From positions 13,408,705 to 13,472,704 of the forward strand of contig CM037846.1 in assembly GCA_021234535.1 (NCBI GenBank): a stretch of DNA of 64,000 nucleotides. Reading direction: 5' to 3'. Origin of the DNA: Stichopus chloronotus. Lineage: Eukaryota; Echinodermata; Holothuroidea; Aspidochirotida; Stichopodidae. Below, in pieces: positions 58,648 to 64,000 of the stretch; position 1 is the stretch's first letter; every line of letters begins with the position of its first letter. Below the pieces are notes generated by a model. The model made no database searches. It was not told where the DNA came from and worked only from the letters and a program-made list of their open reading frames with translations. Both the position numbers and the translations under genes were made by a program.

Positions 58648-58994
58648 TTCCAAAATTTGTGACAAGGGTTATTACTGCTGAGTTGTGTCTTTGTGCAGAC
58701 CCAGGGTGTAAGAGGAATGTGCGTCCCTTTCACTTTGGAACATATGAACATTTCTGTAACGGTTGCCTTAGGTTTTGCCTCTCAATTTTTCTTATCTTTC
58801 TTTTTACATTATAATTTAGTCTCATTATATTAACATTTCTTTATCCTTGTAATTTTCCGTAGCACGTTCCTAACATTTTGGCACTTCTAAAACTTTTTAT
58901 CGACGAACATTCATTTCTTTTCTTGGGTGAGAGAGGAGTAAAAATTGGGGGAATGAATTGGATGTTAATCGAATTATTATTTCATTACTGGAAA

Positions 58995-59037
58995 ATCTCT
59001 TTCCCCCAGTCGACATTCTCGACTGGGGGAAAGAGAT
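58995..59037. repeat. Perfect 19-bp hairpin with 5-base loop
   Basis: ATCTCTTTCCCCCAGTCGA (58995-59013), loop CATTC (59014-59018), then its exact reverse complement (59019-59037). No mismatch in 19 pairs implies recent origin or selection. Confidence 0.9.
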
Positions 59038-59845
59038 GGTGGAATGGTACCTTTTAAAGTCTGTTGAACACCCTGTGCTCATGAGCTACTGTAGGAATAT
59101 GAAGTTTCATATTAGGACATATTAACCTCAAAGCGTTCTATCTGAGAAAATTAAGTATGCCACATTATATCATTTGATTGTTAGACGACTTATTACCACG
59201 ATAGTCTCATTCGAATCCAAGGTACTCAGGTTCAAAGGGAAATATATTCCCAATTCGTGGACTATTAATCGTGTAATTCATCGCATGAAGTAAACATGCT
59301 AAACGTTTCCCCCGGCCACTATACTCAGCGACATTTCTTACGACAAATTTGTCCAGAAAGAGGCACATGTTACCTGATGAAAGTATCAGATCATTTATGG
59401 GAAAAGCTGACGTAGCGGAGTTCCACTTAGCTTAGAGTGTCAATTTTGGTTGACTTTCCTTATAGGAATGAAATAAAATGTACAGGCAGTATAGATTGGT
59501 TAATTGAAGTACGTAAGTAGTCTTCAGCAAATGATTCCTCCACAAAACCCAAAACAGCTTTAATTCATTTACAATTTGATTATTTACTCAGGCATTATGA
59601 TTGATAAAAATTACAAAAATGAGAGACTTTTCCTTTTAGATTGACGCGATACCGTGGCCACAAAGGCTCGAGATTTTCAGTCAATTCCTCTAACTTTCAT
59701 TTATATGAGCACCTGCAGGGGGAAACTTGCCGTTATACCAACATTATAAACTCATAACCTGACAGCTAACCATGTATCAGAATGATCTGTATACCAACTT
59801 TTTAATTGTTATATAAATCTCTTCAATGTGTTGCTAGGATTCACC

Positions 59846-60945
59846 ATGGCATATAATGCAATCACAACAACAACCGATGAATTCCTTTCGACTGATGGTA
59901 TTCTGATCTTCGATTGATCGTATTCTGATCTTCGATGAAAAGACGAAACGATTTCTGCTCGCACTGTCTTACTGGGTCATTTTTGCGACTGGCTTAGCGG
60001 GCAACGGTCTGGTCATCTTCGCAGTTTTACGTTTTCGAAAATTACGAAAGGTGACTAATACTTTCGTCGTCAACTTAGCCGTTTCTGACTTCATTGGTTG
60101 TTTCTTGTTACCACCAGCCACAGTTTCTTACGTAGCCGGCGATTACCTCTTTCCAACAATTTTTTACGGGGTTATGGTAGGAGCAATTCATGTTATGTTT
60201 GGAGCGAGCGTGAGTAACCTTGCCTTGGTAGCTGTTAATCAATACGTTTTGATAGTTCACCCAAAGGTTGAGATATCTGAGATTTTATAAAAAGCAGAAT
60301 GTACTTCTGATGATAATCTTTAGCTGGATTTATTCCGTGATTATAGTTTGCGTACCCCCAATCATCGGGTTTGTTGCTCTTGGGTATTCCAAAGAGTATC
60401 GTGTCTGCGGTATCGACACCGAACATCCTCTGAACTCTTATTACACAGCTATTAGGTCCATTCTTGGGTTGACGCCTTCCTTGACTGTAGCAATTGCCTG
60501 CTATGTTTCCATTTTCTGGTTCGTTTGGAAGACTGGCAGAAATCGACGGAGGTTTTTTCCGTGGATCAAATCGGATCGCTTCCGACAAAAGTTCTATACG
60601 TTACAGTTAAATGTCACGAGGAATTTGTTTATCACTATATGTGTGCTCACATCACGTGCTAGTATACTTGATTTTCCAGCCTGAGATTATTACGAGAATG
60701 GGCATCTGTATGTGTGACAATTAAACAGCTGTGTCAATCCGATTATTTATGGATACGGTCATCCTCATTTGAAAGAAGCTTTTCACCCTATTTTCAAAAG
60801 CATTTCTTTAGAAAAGACGTTGCGACCATTTCTCTTTTGGAGACGAGGTCTGCCTCCATATCAAACAGCGCACCCAGATCCAACTTCCCCAAACCCTGCA
60901 GACAAAAGAGGATCCAACACTGTTACTACCTCGACCCTGTAGTGC
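59846..60945 (+). pseudogene. GPCR copy 3, broken by duplication and frameshift
   Basis: Full-length relative of the receptor at 54874 in several frames. ATG 59846 reads MAYNAITTTTDEFLSTDGIL and meets TGA at 59915. The cause is a 22-bp tandem duplication (59893-59914 and 59915-59936, one base different), which shifts the frame. The receptor resumes in the next frame (AGNGLVIFAVLRF, NLAVSDFIGCFLLP). An extra T in GGTTGAG near 60268 breaks it again, leading to TAA at 60288-60290. It resumes with FYKKQNVLLMI and CVPPIIGFVALGY, then loses about 25 bp around TM6 and meets TGA at 60682. TM7 remains as NSCVNPIIYGYGHPHLKEAF in another frame. TM3 has NQY in place of NRY. About 500 bp of upstream DNA is also shared with the intact gene (54300 and 59310 onward), so the duplicated unit included flanking sequence. 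Confidence 0.88.
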
Positions 60946-60959
60946 AATGGTCTATGATT

Positions 60960-63300
60960 TTGTGAAACTGGACATTTTACATTTAAAAATTGATTGAAGT
61001 GCCAATTTGAAATCCTATGATTAGCTTGAACAGCATATACAACTTGCACGGTTTTTTTAATCAACAGACTTGCCATCAACCATGTTCATATTATAGGTAA
61101 GCGGACAAGGTAATTTGCTTGTTTGAAATTATGGACACTGTAGTTTCGTGTCAAGACAAAGCCTTAACTTTTGCACTTGATGATCCTCTTGACTTTTAAA
61201 ATCATGTGTGAATAATAATGTAAATAATCTCAATTTTAGAAAATAAAAAATCACTTCGATTTTATGCAAATAAAAATACAAAATGTTTTTCGCTTCAGAA
61301 AGTAACTATTTCAACAACCTATGTAACATATTAAAAGAAAAATTTCTTTTCGTCGATGTTAAAGCTATCTCTTGATTTTCATCCCATCCCTTTACATGTA
61401 ATGAACGGAATTGTATATTGTAGGTACTTGACGGTTAGAGGGTATTATGGCTCTTCCCAGTTGCCATAGTAACAGTTGTCATGATAATATTATGTGTGGT
61501 TAAATTTTTATCTAAAGGTTGATACATACCGCCGTAATGGTGATATTTTCATAATGACTTTTTAACACATAGTCTCTTTGTCCCGATTCTTCCAAAGAAA
61601 TCAATCGATTATCTAAAAAGCTCATGTTGACTTTTTTTGTCGTTCACACGTTATTAAGTCATTTATATTTTTTTCAATCCTTGTTAAAACAGTTTTTGCG
61701 CGTGCATCTGATTGTATGATATGATCTGATAGAAATAAAATTTGGTGAAATTCTTCTGAAAGAGGCTCACTGAGTTGAAATCATTTATTTTGTAATTTGT
61801 TGGGTCAAACCATTGTAGGTCAATACTTCCAGGTTCATTTTGTAACTATGAGTAGCTCTGCAGTAAGTGATTTTCATTGTTAACTTACTCTATCATTGTG
61901 CCTTCAGCTGGGTGTCAGATCTCCAGAAACTCCCTTAGTATGATCGTTTACCATCAGCATATCACTAATATTCAACGGTTGTGACAAAATAATATGAATT
62001 TTGGAAACTACATCAGGGGACCCCTGTGAGTGAAAATCACCACGGTTCCTATGCAGAGAGTGGGTTGCGACAACTGGTTATTTGACGCCATTTTGCTTCC
62101 AACTTCCTAAGCAATGTACGTACGTGCAAGTAAGTTAGTCAAACGGTGACCCATGATCTGGACTCATTTAGAGAAACGAAACACGTGCGACTGCGATTTC
62201 ATTGGTAATTATGTCTCTCAAAGAATCAACAAGTATTTCAAAGGGTCATATGGAGGTGAGAAAAGGAAGATACCCCAAATTTGAAAGAGAAAGGTGAAAA
62301 AGATATTAACATATCACATGCTTTGGTGAGTCTTCCCTTTCTTTCTACCCCACTGCCCACCCTAGGATGGGCTACAACACCTGAATTACAAAGGAGAGGT
62401 ATTGCCACAAATTACGAGCGTACGTATCACCTTCTGCTCCCATCGCACGCCATGACCCTCTCTCAATTAGCCAATTTTACCAACGCATAACTGAAGACTC
62501 TTATAATCCTCCAGCATGTTCTTACTGGAAAACATTCATAGGTATGCAGATCGGGCTGGAGTCCCGCTAGCTAACACAAGTCATGCTGTTTTTTTTTTTG
62601 TTTTTTTTTGTAAGTCCCCCAGCTGAAATAGCCTCTATCTATAGTAGCCCTTAAAACCTCAACCTTTCTTGGGAAGTGTATGTGTAATACGCTCATGAAT
62701 ATGTTCACAAAGTTTGCCGTGCAACTGCTGTGAGTAAGTGACTGACCAGTGACAACCAGGGTCATGTGCAGAAAGGGTCATATTTCCTATGTGGGGATAC
62801 ATATTCGATTTTGGATCTGCTAGTGTAACTTAAAGTGGGTACCCTGTCTGGTGCAGCTGGACTCTGTGTGATTTCCAATTATGTTTTCACTGATGATATC
62901 ACCGAAAGAGATTATTCAGATAATCGTTCATATTGCATGTTGTTCGGCACGAGATCACACAGTATATCATTTAATCTGCTCAAATTAGAATTAAAGGAGA
63001 AAACTTTTGACGAAATGTAGTTGCACTCATGGCTCATATGAATGACTTTATTTATGAGCAGTAAAGTGACTGTATGTAACGATACATCACCCTCTGGAGG
63101 AAATACGCTTAGTGGTTTCACTTGTAAGTAACTATTCAATGACATTCGTTTTCCCATAAGAAAAAAGAAATGCGGAAACGATCCCAAGCATGATAGCATT
63201 CGATGGACCATTCTTTCCATAGTTGAAGGAGTAGAGTTTTACACATATTGTCAATATTGGCTGGGTTTCCTTAAAGGCAAGTTCTCATCTCCACAGGCAG
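60960..63300. other. Between GPCR copies 3 and 4, no supported gene
   Basis: AT-rich with only short frames. From about 63230 (GTCAATATTGGCTGGGTTTCCTTAAAGG) it matches the upstream flank of copies 2 and 3, so the flank of copy 4 is partly preserved. Confidence 0.4.
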
Positions 63301-63348
63301 TCCATATTCTCCCAACAAATAATACTTCATGCCCCCGCCACAGCTTTT

Positions 63349-63905
63349 CAGATGGATTTATTACGTGATTATAGTATACCTACCAGGAATTACTGGGGTT
63401 GATGCTCTTGGTTACTCCAAAGTATCGTGTCTGCGGTACTGACACTGAACACACTGCGGCACACGTATTACTCGTCCGTTAGGTCTAATTGCTAGTAATA
63501 CCTACCCGCTTCCAGCAATATCCTGCTATGTTGCCATTTTCTGGGTCGTCTGTTTGTCTGGTGTAAACCGAAGAAAGCTCTTTTCTGTATTTTTTGACAA
63601 ATGTCCAATAGATAAGATGCAGGTCAAAGTTACGAGGCACTTTTTCATCACAAATTGTAGTTACATAATTCCGATCGTCCCTTACATAGTGGTATTCTCA
63701 ATTCCTTCGAGCTTCTCATTTCGGCCGTGAGCAGCTGTATGCGGGCATCGAATAGCTGTGTTAATCCTGCTATTTAATTGTTTCACTCTATATTTAAATG
63801 GTTGGTGGATGGAAGGGACGCTCCGAAAGTTTCTCTGTTGGAGACACCAACGTATGAATCCTGATCAAACAGCTTTTCAGACGCAACTTTCCAGAGTCCA
63901 ACTTT
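63349..63905 (+). pseudogene. GPCR copy 4, 3'-half remnant
   Basis: Similarity to the receptor begins in TM4 (CAGATGGATTTATTACGTG) and runs to the C-terminus. It covers the ECL2 block (TATCGTGTCTGCGGTACTGA), TM5 (CCTGCTATGTTGCCATTTTC), the third loop, TM6 (CCTTACATAGTGGTATTCTC), TM7 (AATAGCTGTGTTAATCC) and the C-terminal tail. The N-terminus to TM3 is missing, although upstream flank is kept just before it. Several small indels and stops break the frame, including one inside the TM7 NPxxY block. This is the most decayed copy. The window ends soon after, so further copies may follow. Confidence 0.82.
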
Positions 63906-64000
63906 TCATCGATATGGCGGCACTTTAGCGGAATGGTTTATTTTTCTTAGTGGAACATAAACGGATTTTTCATTAAAAATTGATCATGCCACCGATTGAT

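Larger units (their letters stand above)
55906..59300. other. Between GPCR copies 2 and 3, no supported gene
   Basis: AATAAA at 56701-56706 is a possible poly(A) signal for the receptor. The 102-codon frame at 56881 lacks an ATG and resembles nothing. Two perfect hairpins and a G-rich tract are listed separately. Confidence 0.4.

Noticed and set aside
58420..58751. Gly-rich and Pro-rich frames
   Set aside because: Artefacts of the G-rich tract.
1..64000. tRNA genes, rRNA and CRISPR arrays
   Set aside because: No B-box-like GGTTCGAATCC with a matching cloverleaf, no rRNA core sequence and no spaced direct-repeat array was seen; the tandem repeats here have no unique spacers.

Overview
The window looks like AT-rich nuclear DNA of an invertebrate animal. 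Genes are sparse, one has seven exons with GT-AG introns, and the recognisable proteins are animal families: a Fer3/FERD3L bHLH factor, a CCDC89 coiled-coil protein, SLC35G-like transporters and rhodopsin-class GPCRs. Much of the rest is decayed mobile DNA, fold-back elements, poly-G runs and minisatellites. A marine deuterostome, possibly an echinoderm, is a reasonable guess, but nothing here proves the phylum.

Layout. 1-7.9 kb: no gene; repeats, including a TTAA-flanked MITE at 4.1 kb and a palindrome-headed tandem-repeat element at 5.6-6.3 kb. 7.9-9.2 kb: a Fer3-like bHLH gene in one exon, with a TATA/Inr/DPE-type core promoter and several short upstream ORFs. 9.2-12.8 kb: non-coding, ending in a G-rich 28-bp minisatellite. 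13.0-28.0 kb: a minus-strand CCDC89 orthologue whose seven exons (343 codons) join with consistent phases; introns hold a 23-bp minisatellite and other non-coding DNA. 28-34.5 kb: non-coding, with fold-back and dispersed repeats. 34.5-42.1 kb: two divergent SLC35G/EamA-type transporter genes. The minus-strand copy has one in-frame TAA; the plus-strand copy is intact. Between them lie a hammerhead-ribozyme-like motif, a Ty3/gypsy-like gag/protease remnant and a second MITE copy that ends the remnant. 42-51.6 kb: no recognised gene; dispersed repeats and hairpins. 51.6-64 kb: a tandem cluster of one GPCR family, with one intact gene (54.9 kb), an N-terminal fragment (51.6 kb), a frameshifted copy (59.8 kb) and a 3'-half remnant (63.3 kb).

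The genes do not form a pathway. The recurring theme is local duplication followed by decay: intact and broken copies sit side by side for both the transporters and the GPCRs. I saw no convincing new multi-gene system. The observations most worth checking are the hammerhead motif, the one-codon break in the transporter, the GPCR cluster and the Fer3 leader.
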